Positions 35,901 to 47,900 of a stretch of 64,000 bases of DNA are shown piece after piece. The notes under the pieces were generated by a model. It searched no databases. It was not told the DNA's origin and was given only the letters and a program-made list of their open reading frames with translations. The position numbers were made by a program, and so were the translations under genes. Each line of letters starts with the position of its first letter. The stretch's first letter is position 1. Source of the stretch: Membranipora membranacea (Eukaryota; Bryozoa; Gymnolaemata; Cheilostomatida; Membraniporidae); assembly GCA_914767715.1 (NCBI GenBank), contig OU612074.1, forward strand, positions 1,751,501-1,815,500, written 5' to 3'.

Positions 35901-38900
35901 ACTAGTACAAGTGCAAGGGCAACAACTTCTATGGATGGCCTGGCCAATGAGTCAAGGGAGCACAAATATGATAGTACACATAGTGCAACAGAGAATACTG
36001 CTACTGTCGGTGATACGGGCTGGACCACATCTGCTAGTAGTATAAGCACCACGGATGGTGATATAACAACGAAAGAGGATGGTAGGTAGTATGTGAGGCT
36101 TTTACTCATATCGCTCTTGAGTTTGTGGTGAAGGAGAGACATACCTCCACCCTACTACATATACTGTCTGTGGTAATAATTATCATGATATTGTATCCAT
36201 ATAAGTCCTACATGTACTTCAACTTAATACTCATCCTGCTTGACGATTTCTTAAATACAGGTACGATGACAACAATTACTACAACAGAGCCTGGACACAA
36301 CCAGACAGTATCAGAGGAAGTTTCTCAGTACATATCATTTAAAGCCATATATCCTGGTTCCTCTTCAACAACTACACTGAGCGCGCACACAGTAACAATG
36401 GCTGCAACTGTAACCTCAACCTTACATGGCATTTTAAAATCTTTGGACCTTGGAGATATTACTAGCACCGGTGTAAGTTCCGCAACCTCTATTGGTAGTC
36501 CGACTAACGAATCAAGAGAGCACAAACCTGACACAATACAGAGTGCAGCAGAGAAAACTACCGCTCCAGGCGTCACACAGCGTGATGTGAACACAGTAGG
36601 ACTACTAGTACTTGGTTAGTGTCGGACTTCAAATCTCTCACCCATATTTAAGTTCAAATGCCATCGTATATTTAGCTGGTTCTCGTTTTCAATAATGCAA
36701 ACCAATGGGTGTAAACCTGTAAAGCTTAACATCGTTGCATGGAAATTGGCTTCCTTTCCGAATAAGACAAAGTCAGGCAGTTGTAGATTGTTTTAGCATC
36801 TCAACTCAATAAAATAAAAGTGAGAAAAAATAATGATCAAACCCAAAATACGCTTATTAACACCCACTCCGATGTGTGTAACAACTGGTTTGAGTTTTTT
36901 TCTCTGTATACCTTCGCATAAACAATATACAAAACAGAGGTAATTCAAAATTATAAAATAAAGCAAGCAATTCGGTATTTTATCTAAAACAGGTGGAGTG
37001 ATGTCAAGCCCACATAGTCAGCAAGACGTTCAGAGAGAGATGAACTTATACTTGTATATATTTATACCCATCTGTGTTCTCTTAGTCATCGTTGTGATCG
37101 TACTGTCCATCTGCCTGGTGACCAATCAGAGAAGGTGAGAGCACCTGTTATTATTATTATTATTTATTAGTTTGTTCAAAGTATATATTTATTATATTTA
37201 TTAGTAACATAGTTTGTTTCCTCTAAGGTGGCGGAGTGCTGCTGCAAAGGTCGGAAATTGACGGCGTGATTCACAGGTAGGTATTCCTCCACATTCACAG
37301 GGGATTGGAAAAACTTGTTCAAGTTGTTAGTACAGCCAAGCCTGATTAGATTGCTGTGAGTGTAGTTTAAGTTCATATCAATATAGAATTTGTAGCAAGA
37401 AAGTTACTGTGCCATTTTCGAACTTCATTACGAGGAAAAGTTGATTAAAAAAGTTTTTAAATTACTTATTATAAATAATTTGGAATTGAAATTTTAAAAA
37501 GAGATTTATAAAAGTTAGATTTGAAAACTCATCATCAAAAAGATTGCTGAGACTATAGACCTCACATTTATTGGTAGCTATGAGCGTTCGGCATCTCGCA
37601 GGCTACTCACAAAAATAATCATTGCCTTATCCTGTTCTATCGCTTGTAACTTACTACGCATTTTTGGTAAAAATGGTGTTTAATAATCACAAATTACAGT
37701 CAGCTTGGTTAGTACTACATATCCAGTTTTAAGGTACAACAATTAGCTAACTCGAAGAAACCCAAATTAAAAATATCATTAGAAAACTTTCTGCAACAGC
37801 ACATTGGTGGATGCAATTCTGCCTTATATTTGTCCATTACCAATAATTCAGTCTTTCTATGAATCAGTTTGAGGTTGACATGAACTTACACTAATTTTGT
37901 TATTGTCAGTGAGCGGAGATGTGTGGTAAAAAATTCCATATGCAGCAAAATGATAAATGGCATTACACAAAAGTTGTATGTCTTTTTCCTATTTTCCTCT
38001 GGGGACTGAATAAAGACACAGCTGTGAGTGAAGGGAGGAATAACAAATTAAGATCAGATATTTATTATATAAGTAGTGGATCGGAAAGTAATCACAACCA
38101 AACCCAACTCTCCTTGCCTTGTGTCAATGATACTTTTCATGTCCCTCAGTAACATGGCATGAATAAAATATCGGTTTAAGGCTCCTCATTAGCACTCTCT
38201 GTTATTCGATCTTCAAAGCAGTTACAGCATGCTGATGTAGTTCCAAAGCTATTCTTAGTGATACCTGTGTTATGCTGTCAGTCTGATCTAATCCCCCAGA
38301 TGAATCTGTCACACATGATCACACTACCTGATGGTGCAAGGTGACATCATGTCACAATGCTCTTTATATTACAGAAGATTTATTTCTCAGCTTGAAATTT
38401 GATTGCTAAAAACATGAAGAAAACTCTGATCGATGACACCCAAACTTTTAAGCAATTATGTGACATTGTGGTAACCTTGCAAAACAATTTTCAGATTTGA
38501 TGAGAAAAGGTCAAGAATCTTCCGTTGCAAAGTGACACCACTGGCAGTGACAATGATGCTAAATCATAACGATAATATATTCTGCCTGGTATCAAGAATT
38601 GATATTTTGCATATTTTGGTAACCCAAACAAAGATACCATTATTGTAGTTCTAACATATATTTAACTTACACAACTTTCATCTCAGGTTTTTGCGTGTCA
38701 CTGATGGTTGCATGTCTTCCGAAGTACGCATCCCAATATCCCATGATACTACTCTGTTATCTGTAAACTTTCTAGTAAAGCTCTTTAAACAAATAAATAA
38801 TATTGAGACATTTGAATTCATCTTCATCTTCTTCTTCAGAGTTATTCAAAGGGTCAAAATACAGTGTAATGATCTTGACAGAGGTTTTTATAGACATTGA

Positions 38901-39853
38901 TTTCTCTGTCTCTCTATTTTTTCAGCTTTTCCGCATTCCTGGATACACCAATGTGTTTTTATCTCACATTGATATTTTTAGGAGACGAAAGTGGCGCAGA
39001 GAATGGAGTCAAGCTGTGGAAGTCGGTACTGGATGGCAGACATGTGAGATTGAGAGTTATAAGACTATGGGACGTCAATCTAGCATCCCTAATACTAAAG
39101 GTAGGCTGGGGATTCTAATAATTTTAGTACAGATTCTACCATAAAGTGCTTCCAATTTGTAACCATGTCAAGCACTTTTCTTTTCACTAGCTGTATATTG
39201 AAGCCACGTAGAGTTGCATACTCTCTAAAATAAATGCTAGCTTAATTTAAGTGACGCTAGTTTGGAGGTGCTCAAATATTAGCTAGTACGATATTTGAAC
39301 TAGTTGAGGTGGGAGTAAAGATGGTGAGTAAATAGTACTTAGCCTTAACATGAGTAATAGGCTGACACAATTACAACATGACTGTAATTCCTACTTTTCA
39401 CACCATGATCTCAAAGAAACATGCTCATGTTAGTTTTTTCCCAGGTTGTTAGAGTGTTAGGTCAGTTAATCAGCGTAGAAGTAGTCTGAGCCCCCAGACT
39501 TTAGCCCCCCCCCCCCAGGAAGTTTGAATGACCTGAACTCGAATCTTGCTACAGTCCACTGTCTCATTGGTATCTATTGCTCCTTCCTACAAGCAACATT
39601 GATTGCAGCCACGCCCTAAACCCCGACTATTTTTCAGCCGATTCTTTGCGAATTGGTGAGTGAAAGGACATTGTGATATAAACCAACCAATAACTAATAC
39701 AACATTTTATATCGTTCTCACACAGATAACGACAGTACCTACTACAGTGATGCGGATCTTCAGAAAGATGTTATATATATGAACCATAAATCAAAACAAC
39801 AAACACCTCCTGCAGTGAATAACAACAGTGAAGATGTGTATGAATCTGTGTAA
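32930..39853 (+). CDS. Receptor B: tandem paralogue of receptor A with longer stalk and shorter tail
   Basis: Exons: 32930-32999, 34034-34408, 34753-35016, 35332-35511, 35797-36081, 36261-36614, 36993-37134, 38982-39100, 39726-39853; 1917 nt, 638 codons plus stop. Signal exon (MDLIPGFHCWLHRGY) and lectin exon (VTLTGAYTETACY, LNETHTFYQKVMADC) match receptor A at the same phases, with all eight Cys kept. The stalk has four exons instead of one; TVSEEVTQYLSSNGVTA and its relatives recur in exons 3 and 6, and NESREHK in exons 5 and 6. Membrane helix about 528-553 (LYLYIFIPICVLLVIVVIVL). Tail motifs kept: STYYSDADLQ, IYMNH (614, YxN kept, PI3K-type YxxM lost) and DVYESV at the end. A stop at 39851 removes the last exon found in A. 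AATAAA at 40078. Role by analogy only. Confidence 0.9.
34678..34722 (+). repeat. Tail fragment of the 14546/58438 dispersed repeat
   Basis: TTGCCTCCCCTAAATTTTTT followed by TTAACTACAGCA matches the 3' end of the longer copies at 14546 and 58438. Ends about 30 bp before receptor B exon 3. Confidence 0.5.
35576..35628 (-). mobile_element. G-rich micro-repeat, degenerate copy 1
   Basis: The minus strand reads GGGGAGCCGTCAGG, then GGGAGCAAGACTTGG, a G run, and GGCTCAAACTA. This is the order of the better copies at 52239, 60262 and 63461, with substitutions. In receptor B intron 4. Confidence 0.5.
39483..39523 (-). mobile_element. G-rich micro-repeat, shortened copy 2
   Basis: The minus strand reads a 13-G run, CTAAAGTCTGGGGGCTCAG and ACTA. 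It keeps the 3' half of the family. In receptor B intron 8. Confidence 0.55.
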
Positions 39854-40533
39854 AACTGAAGGCGGTCACACCACAACAGGTTTGTAATGTGTAGTGTCAC
39901 ATTTAGTAGCTGATCTTATCTGATGATATGACAGTTGTGTTTTTTTAAATCTGGGAAGTTTGTGCCTCACTCTAAAAGTTTGCAGCTAGGCAGAGAGCTT
40001 ACACATATCATTTATCTTAACACACATCATAGATGGTTAATACTCCATAGTGTTAGATCAAGATCGATAAACAACACAATAAATTTCTGGTCCTTTGAAA
40101 ATGTTGGACTTTGTGATTTAAAAAATTTCTTCATGACATTGAGGCTGAACCTGAATATCAAGATGTCTTCTTATTTTTGAGAAACTAAGTTCTAATCAAT
40201 GATAACCTAGAATGTAGGGTAGAAAACTGGATGTCGCCAGATGAAAGGCTCTTCTATTCTATGAGAAAAAACTGCTGATCATGATTACAACTGAGGGAGA
40301 TTGTATTCTTGTTGTTACAACATCTTTCAACATTCCTGATTCCATTTACATGGTGTCATTGCTTCCATTATAACTGTGCAGTATCAGTTCAGGAGTCATT
40401 TACTCAGAACAAATAAGAGCACAAATCTCACACACAAATATTTGTTACAAGACGACCTAATCCTTATTTATTACACATCGCCATTTTGATTATTCAATTT
40501 GATTGTATTTCATTCCTTCTTTCGAACTTTCAG

Positions 40534-40566
40534 AGGATGCCGACGGTACACTGTTTAGTCATTAGA
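40534..40566 (+). pseudogene. Relic of the last tail exon of receptor B
   Basis: CTTTCAG followed by AGGATGCCGACGGTACACTG aligns with the receptor A final exon start (TTTTCAG, CTGATGTCGGTGCGTCTTAT). It soon meets TAG. The donor ACAACAGGTTTGTAATG after the receptor B stop (39882-39892) also matches the donor of receptor A exon 6, so the old splice path survives but lies 3' of the new stop. Confidence 0.55.
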
Positions 40567-41976
40567 TGATATGATAGTATCCATATTCATGAGGTCTGCT
40601 TACATTCAGAGACAGTCCAACATATGAGAGTCAGATACAAAAAGAGCCCACAAAAGGTGACTTATATTGTCTACGCGGGTAGAATAAGCTTAAAAGAGAT
40701 CGGTTTTTTTATGCTTTCAACAGTTCAATCAAGAAACCTTGTCATACCCACATATCATGCTATTATTAAATGGATATTGGAAGATATACATTGATATATA
40801 CATATATTGACATGATAGCATATTCTGGTCATGATGGAATTTTCTCAGATGGTATGGATTGGTGTAATGGAAAACACCACCACATGCCTTAACCCAGCCA
40901 TCGGATCATTAAATGCTTGCTCATGCTCATACACTGTTTGGTTATTGATTTACTTTGTTCAGTTGCAGACCTAGTCGGCAAACTTAATGTTTTTGTGCCG
41001 TTCATGATATGATTTTCCATACATATGATTCTTTGTTTTATCAACGTTCTAATTCAGCTAACAGGAACAATAAGAACATCCAAGTTATAATAAATTAATA
41101 ACAATACCCAAAACTTCACGAGGAAGAAGAGTGTCTCGGCTGAATGCAGAAAAATTCTCTCAAGTATTAGGATAAGTGGTACACTAAAAAAATATTTACG
41201 TTTAACTTTATCAACGTCTGTGAAATTATGGCTTTCTCAAACCAAAAATATGTAGAGAAAAACATTGTAAGTTCAATGATGCATTGATGTCCTGTTGTGC
41301 TGTCTTTAAATAATTTTGACAATGGATGTGTAACAGCTTTAGATATGGCTGATTTGTCTCTTACAAACTATGGATACCCACTTTAAATTTAACATCCATC
41401 AAACCTTGGATTATGTGATTGAACCAATCAAGGATCAATCACAAGACAGTCATGCACAGTTCTGTAGAATAAGTGTGACTAAAGTGGTTTAGACAATGCA
41501 ACCATTTTATTAACCTGTACCAAATCAATCAACTTCTAGCAGAACTACTGTGTACACGGAATATCAATACAAATAAATAAATAACTATTGAACTTTAATA
41601 TTCATTCTCTGTTCATGATCTAATGGAAAACTTATGAATTTCGAACCCTTTGCAATTAAAAAAATTGTGATTGTACCTAGAAAGCATGGCTGAGAAGCTA
41701 AATATAATTATTATGGGTTTTTGATGGTAGAAAAAATAGCAATGGCACCAGAAAGTAGAAAGAGCAAAGATTAAATTAAAGTCATAAAGAGGCTGCTAAT
41801 CCAGCGGCATTAATTCAATTTGCAAGTTACAGCAAACCTAGCAATGCACCGGTTATTCAGCATGAACGCTATGTGGGTAAAATGATGAAATCATTGTTAG
41901 ATCAAGAGAGTGAAACTTTGTTTTAGGATAAGAATATTATTAAATATCAATGAGGTTGATTGAAATAAACAGGTTA
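40567..41976. other. Spacer between convergent receptor B and sulfotransferase genes
   Basis: AT-rich non-coding DNA holding the 3' ends of both genes. I see no ORF, RNA or distinct repeat. Confidence 0.4.
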
Positions 41977-44900
41977 CTAAAGAGACTGATCTGGGCTTAT
42001 AAAAAATGGCGTCTCCGGATATCCGTAGAGCCAGATCTCATATCGATAGTAGAATCTCACTCTGTTTATAACAGACTGGGAGACATTTTTCCAGTAATCT
42101 GTATAAGATAGGCTGAGGTTCTTCACCTCGACGGGGCGGATAGTCCTATTTCTCACTTCATTCATTGCCTTCAAAGGATCAGCTACCCCGGCTTGTTTAA
42201 ATAGGTAAGCAGTCTCTTTTGCCATATTTTCCATCAGCACTACAAAACCATAGCAGACGTAAGCATACACCACTAGTAATAGAACTCGAATGTCTCATAC
42301 TTCATTACTTAGCCTAATGATTACCCATACCAGAATGAGGTCAGTAACCTAAACATGTAAAGAGTTGATCTTCATTTTTTTAGATAATACCTGGAGTTGA
42401 GGGGTTCATTATGTATGTATGTATGTATGTATGTATGTATATTGTATTGTTATCAATACTTGATAAAATTCATTGTTGTTTTGCTCTGTGATGCCAAAAA
42501 ATATAAAATAAATTATAAATAAAAATATTAAAAAGTATTTTAGTCTAGTGTATTTAGATGAATAATAAAAACTGAATGTAAAAAGACGAATTGATATTAG
42601 ATTGCCAAGTATAAAACGTAGTAACGTAGCGTAGCTGTACGCAAAGGGACAACTCCCACTCATTCAGTCACAACTTTCCCCGTCCCCTTCAATCAACTCT
42701 ATGAGCATACCTGTAAATCTATATGGATAGTAACACACCCAGTTACTAGAACAAGTTTGATTCAGTTTGCCTGCATACTAGTTGCTCCCCTTCTATTGGT
42801 CACGCCTCTGCGGTACTGCAGCGTGATCAGTGGAAGGGAGCAAATGAACCAAACTTTGTCTACCCTGTTACATACCTATAAATGTATAAGGGTAGTCACA
42901 CACCCCTGACTTCTGGTATGTCATGTCTGTGTGTCCGTAGTACTCTGTGCGTTCAGTAGAAAACCAAGTCATCGTGCAGTTCAGCCACTTCTCAAAAGTA
43001 GCCGAATACATACAGCCTTTACCGAACCCAAGGGTACATCTAACTGTAATATAGTTACGATAACGTTTAACAAGATTCAAAAAGGATCTTGAATCCATTA
43101 GAGTGTTGGGGCTAGACCAATCAAGTAACTTACCTATGATTGATCGAAGAACTAAAGAACATTAAGTCCAGTTAAGAATGTTGCAGAAGAATTGGACCAG
43201 CAGATTCTGAGAAACGACACAGACACTGAGATTCATTGGGTTTAACATACATATTTCACCAGTTCACACATTGATCTCACAGACAATCGATGATATGTTT
43301 GAAGGGTTATATATTTTTTGAAAAGAGAGTGGAAACTTGAAGTATTTAGGAAAGCAAGTCACAACCACTGTTCATATCAAAGCAATCTCTTAACAATGAA
43401 CAAAAAAAATAGATTCACTCGCAAAAGAACATAATTGAATGATGTAGCTGAATTCAAAGTGCGAAAGCTCGGGTCTAGAAGGGTCGAGACCTAGAGTATG
43501 TTAGCTCCCCTGCGACAGATTATCACTAAAACCATAATTAGCCAAGAGTATAACAATATTCCCAACCCTGGCTTGCCTATGACATTTACAAGACTGCTAT
43601 GCTTACACCAGAATTTATTGCAAAATAGTATTGGTCAAAGGTGGTTCAGTTAAAGATATTTCAGTATTAATCTGTAACAGGGGAGATATTATACTCTAGA
43701 CCCTGCTGGGTTTTTGCACTTTGAAATCGGTTATATCATTCAATAATGTCTTTGAGCGAGTAAATTCAGGTTTTTTGATCCTTGCTTTGAGAATACTCTG
43801 ATAGGAACAATGGCTGTTTATTGCTTTCCTAGACAATTTGAACAACCGTCGATTGGCGTAGCATTGTGAAACCCTTCATACACAACCACAACTTGCTAGG
43901 AACATGGTAATAAGGTCAACAGTGCTTCTGTCAACAACCATTTCATTGAAGACCTTACCAATGTACTAGTTGCTTGGTTGAGCAGAAATTAACTGCAACA
44001 CTATTATCCAAACTTATTTTTCGTCAATACTTTTTGTATTTCATAACTCATACCCAATATTGTCACATGTTATTAATTATAATTAACTCTGTGTTTAACT
44101 TTGGTAGTAAGATTAATATCTTTTTTTGCTGTTTTCAGAGGTCAACAAGTTACCTATCATAGAATTCCTTTTGTTATCTGTACACTTTTAAGAAAACCTC
44201 TATAAATAAATAAATAAATTTCAAATGGTAATAGAAACATCTATGACATGTCATCTCATTTCCAAAAATCACTCATAACGTGATGATTCCTTTATCGAGT
44301 TTCACTATGTATGACTTAATTTTTAGTCTGATCTGAATCGATACGATGTCAGGTGACTTCATCAGTATAATTGATACAATGTTAGGTGACTAGAACAGAA
44401 GAAGTCAGTAGTACTCACAATTAGCCTGTTTTTCACATTTTTCTCTGTATACACTCACTAGTCTGTCCCATGGACTCCGAGCTATTGTGTATACTGTGTA
44501 ATCCTTGTACTGAAACAGAACAGTTACACCAATATTATAACAAGCAACAGATTCCTATACTCTTCATGGTGATTTTAACTTCTATGTCCATATGGTTGCT
44601 ATCCCCATCCTGCTGAGTTGTCCACCCTCAATTGATAGTCTGACAACTCCTGAATACACTTACTATGTGATAGAGAACTATTCTTTATGATTGTGAGTTT
44701 GAATTATCAAATAAGTGACTTATGATGATAGATGGAGACTAGTGATAACTGACTAAGAGGTTTGGTAGAGGTATAACTTCCACTCATGTACTATGGTCAA
44801 GTGTCATTGCATGATGTCATGCTGTTTGCATATGAGATTTCAACAAATGTAATAACTTATCTCAATAGAAGTGGAATTTCCCACAATTGAATTGTGGGAA

Positions 44901-47900
44901 ATTACATGATATTAGAACCACACATTGCTCCCAATGACAAAATATTGAACTGAGCTAAATGCTTAATATAAATTGGGTTAACACATTTTTTGCGTACTCA
45001 TTTATTTCTTATTCATTTAGCGGATATCCAAAATTAAATTTAGTGAACTTTTTCAAAGACGCAAAATCCAGACAGCCAGAGAGTAGCGATAAAAAATTGA
45101 ATTTCTTTATACTTGTTGTAAATGTTAGCATGCTAGCCCTGTATGAAGGTGTGCGGGTGCACTTAGGATCAATTTGCCTTGAATCTTTGATAGGTATGGT
45201 AATTCTAATTCTACACAGGCACAGCTCAAAAAAAGATCACTTGTATTTAACTCTGAAAAAAGTGCAGATCATCAAGAATGTGCTTATCTTTGTCGATAAT
45301 TAATATTGAAGTTCCCCTCATCATTAGACACAATCTGAGAAATTGCAAACTGAACTGCAATGTGGGGTTACCTTGGTAGTAATCTCTTTGAATAGCCCAC
45401 CAAGTCCTTTCCTGCCGACCTGCTTGGCTTTAGGCTGTGAACCATCTGAAGTTTTTGCTTTGCTTAGTGGACCCCAGGCTCTCTTCCAGAAAGAAGACCC
45501 CATCTTTGGCATCCAGGCGAAAGCTAACTTCAGACGTGAATTTACCATAAACATCTGTAACATATAGGGTTTTAGATTTTATTATATTTACCATCACAGT
45601 ATCACTCATGCAAAATATGTAGTATAGAAAAAGAGGTCTATCAAAAATACAAGTTATGCTCTCTACTGAATATAAATATTTCTGTTGTTAGAAAATCTCT
45701 TTAAATTGAAAAATACTCTTTGCCCTTTTTTGAAACGCGGGATTTCTCTGTACGGAGATTGGTGGATGCTCACAAAGATATTTTACAATCGCTCATTATA
45801 ATTCTTGAATGAAGTGGATGCAACTGATCTGACAAAATTTCATCGAAATGATTTTGATAAGAACTAAAAATAAATTGTTCAAAGAGGGAACTGTCAACAC
45901 TCAACGCTTGTCGTCATAGGTGTGATCTGGAAGAATAATGCGTTTGGCACTTCTCTGAATAGTCTCTAGTGTTTCTTTAGATTGTTGACTTAAAAGAGCA
46001 TACCAAGGATATACAAGATATCATGAACATTTAATTTTACCTCATATAAGGTGGAAAGAACAGTATCAATTTGATGGTCAATGAAAATTGTGTTGAAATT
46101 TCAACTCCAAATTATCTCACAAGTACCCAATTAATAATACAAGCTTTACAGCTACACAGCTTTACCCACTCTCTTTCAACTTTTCAACTTTTTTTAATTT
46201 TTTATTTGCTATTCAATGCCCTTTCGGGCCAATGAGAATATGCTTACATAAGATTCATCACATCTATTTAGCGCACTCCTGTACAAGGTAGGAGTGGGCA
46301 AGCTAGGCTATTGTTCGGAGAGCTCACCTCCTTTAGCAGAATGGGTAGTGACCGGGATTCGAACCTGCAACTCTCAGATTGAGAAGCCCGAATCCTAACC
46401 ACTACGCCACCCTGCCTGCTCTTACCACACATTAAGCGGTTGTAACCTGAGAGGTTTGCATTACGTCACCAAGGAGTAACAGGCTGTTTCTCCTTGACGT
46501 CACTATTGCTAACATATATGCTGACAGCAGCCTCAGCTAACCAGCAGAATATTGATGTGTAAATGAAAATTATTTGAGGATCTGCTGAGGTTGCAACTGT
46601 GTTTAGACCATTAGACATCAGTGGTTGAATCTCAGGCTATCCTAGATATTAGACATCAGTGGTATAAATCTCAGGATATCCTAGGTTCTCAAGCTATCCT
46701 AGGTTCCTCAGATATACACTCTGAGATCAAACAATGTTTAGAGTTCGGGTTTTTGGTCGGGCTGTGTCAACATGTTTTTTCTGTAGGTTTTTTTCTCAAT
46801 AATCAATATAAGCACCAAGCCCCAACCCCAAGCCTAAACCACCTTGCTAAAAATTTAAAAAATAGTGAGATGTCCGGGAATAAAAAAAATTGCTGTATCA
46901 CCAAACTACGGACCAATACAAGGCACAGAAACCAAGCATATTTGTATAGGAAAAATATCAAACAGCTAATATTTGCGAATTTAAACTTTAAACACGAGTT
47001 TCAGCCAGTATACAAGTATTTCAGGTCTGGACAAGCTCAATTTTTTGGTGATTAACCTAACTGCGCTTTTCTTACCGTTGATCTTTGACGACCTGGGTTT
47101 GATGAGTTTCTGCCGAAATGTGAAAGCGAAGCGTTGAACATGTACGGATACGCAGCTCGACACCTCTCTCTGTTAAAACAAACGGGTAGGTATCACAGCA
47201 TTGTGTGTATATAATATAATAATATACTAAAATAATACATAATATAGTGTATATAATATAATATAACTTGCATAATTACTTGGAATCTCTAAAGCCATCA
47301 TAAGCCTGCTTTGAATTAAACATTGAAGTCCACAGTTTTCTATAAGCGGAATACCAATTAATATAATCAAAACAGCTACCTAATATCTCAGTCCAATGAT
47401 CTCAGACCACAAGATCGCTTCCCGGCCTATCGACTAAGTTCAAAGTGTCACTACCACTGGTCGTTTAGCGCCAGTTCAGTTTTAGCAGCTCGCTGCACAG
47501 TGCACACCCACATTCAGGAGGTCTTCTGTGGCCTCACCTCTAGGATGCATTCTGGTTTTCTAGGATGTATCACATTCTCAGAATGGGGATTTAGGGCACC
47601 TCGCGTCTCTCTTTAGGGGCAGGCCAATCTTCTGTTTCTTACTAAACAGCAAGACCACAAGATTCTTATCGTCTTATCGTTTGAGTCCACTGATAAACTG
47701 GCTAGGTGTGTTTTCAACATCACAAAGTTTTGTATAGAAAAATGCCAATCCACTGATGATACTGATCACCTAGATCATGGATGTCCAACCTTTTTTCGGG
47801 TTTGACCATTTTTTGTTGAGGATCAAACCATTTAACCTCACCAATTTTTGGGCAACTTTTACTTGGAATACAGAATGGGAATATCCAGGCCGGTATCCAG

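Noticed and set aside
42240-42273. Earlier acceptor (CTAG at about 42276) for the last sulfotransferase exon
   Set aside because: Phase fits, but it would add 11 hydrophobic residues between YTFI and the ENMAKETAYLF block where the family has none; the TTTTGTAG acceptor at 42241 gives the expected spacing.
47414-47600. Functional U2 snRNA gene
   Set aside because: Only the first 34 nt resemble U2; the branch-site-pairing box and Sm region are not recognisable, and a TSD marks it as inserted.
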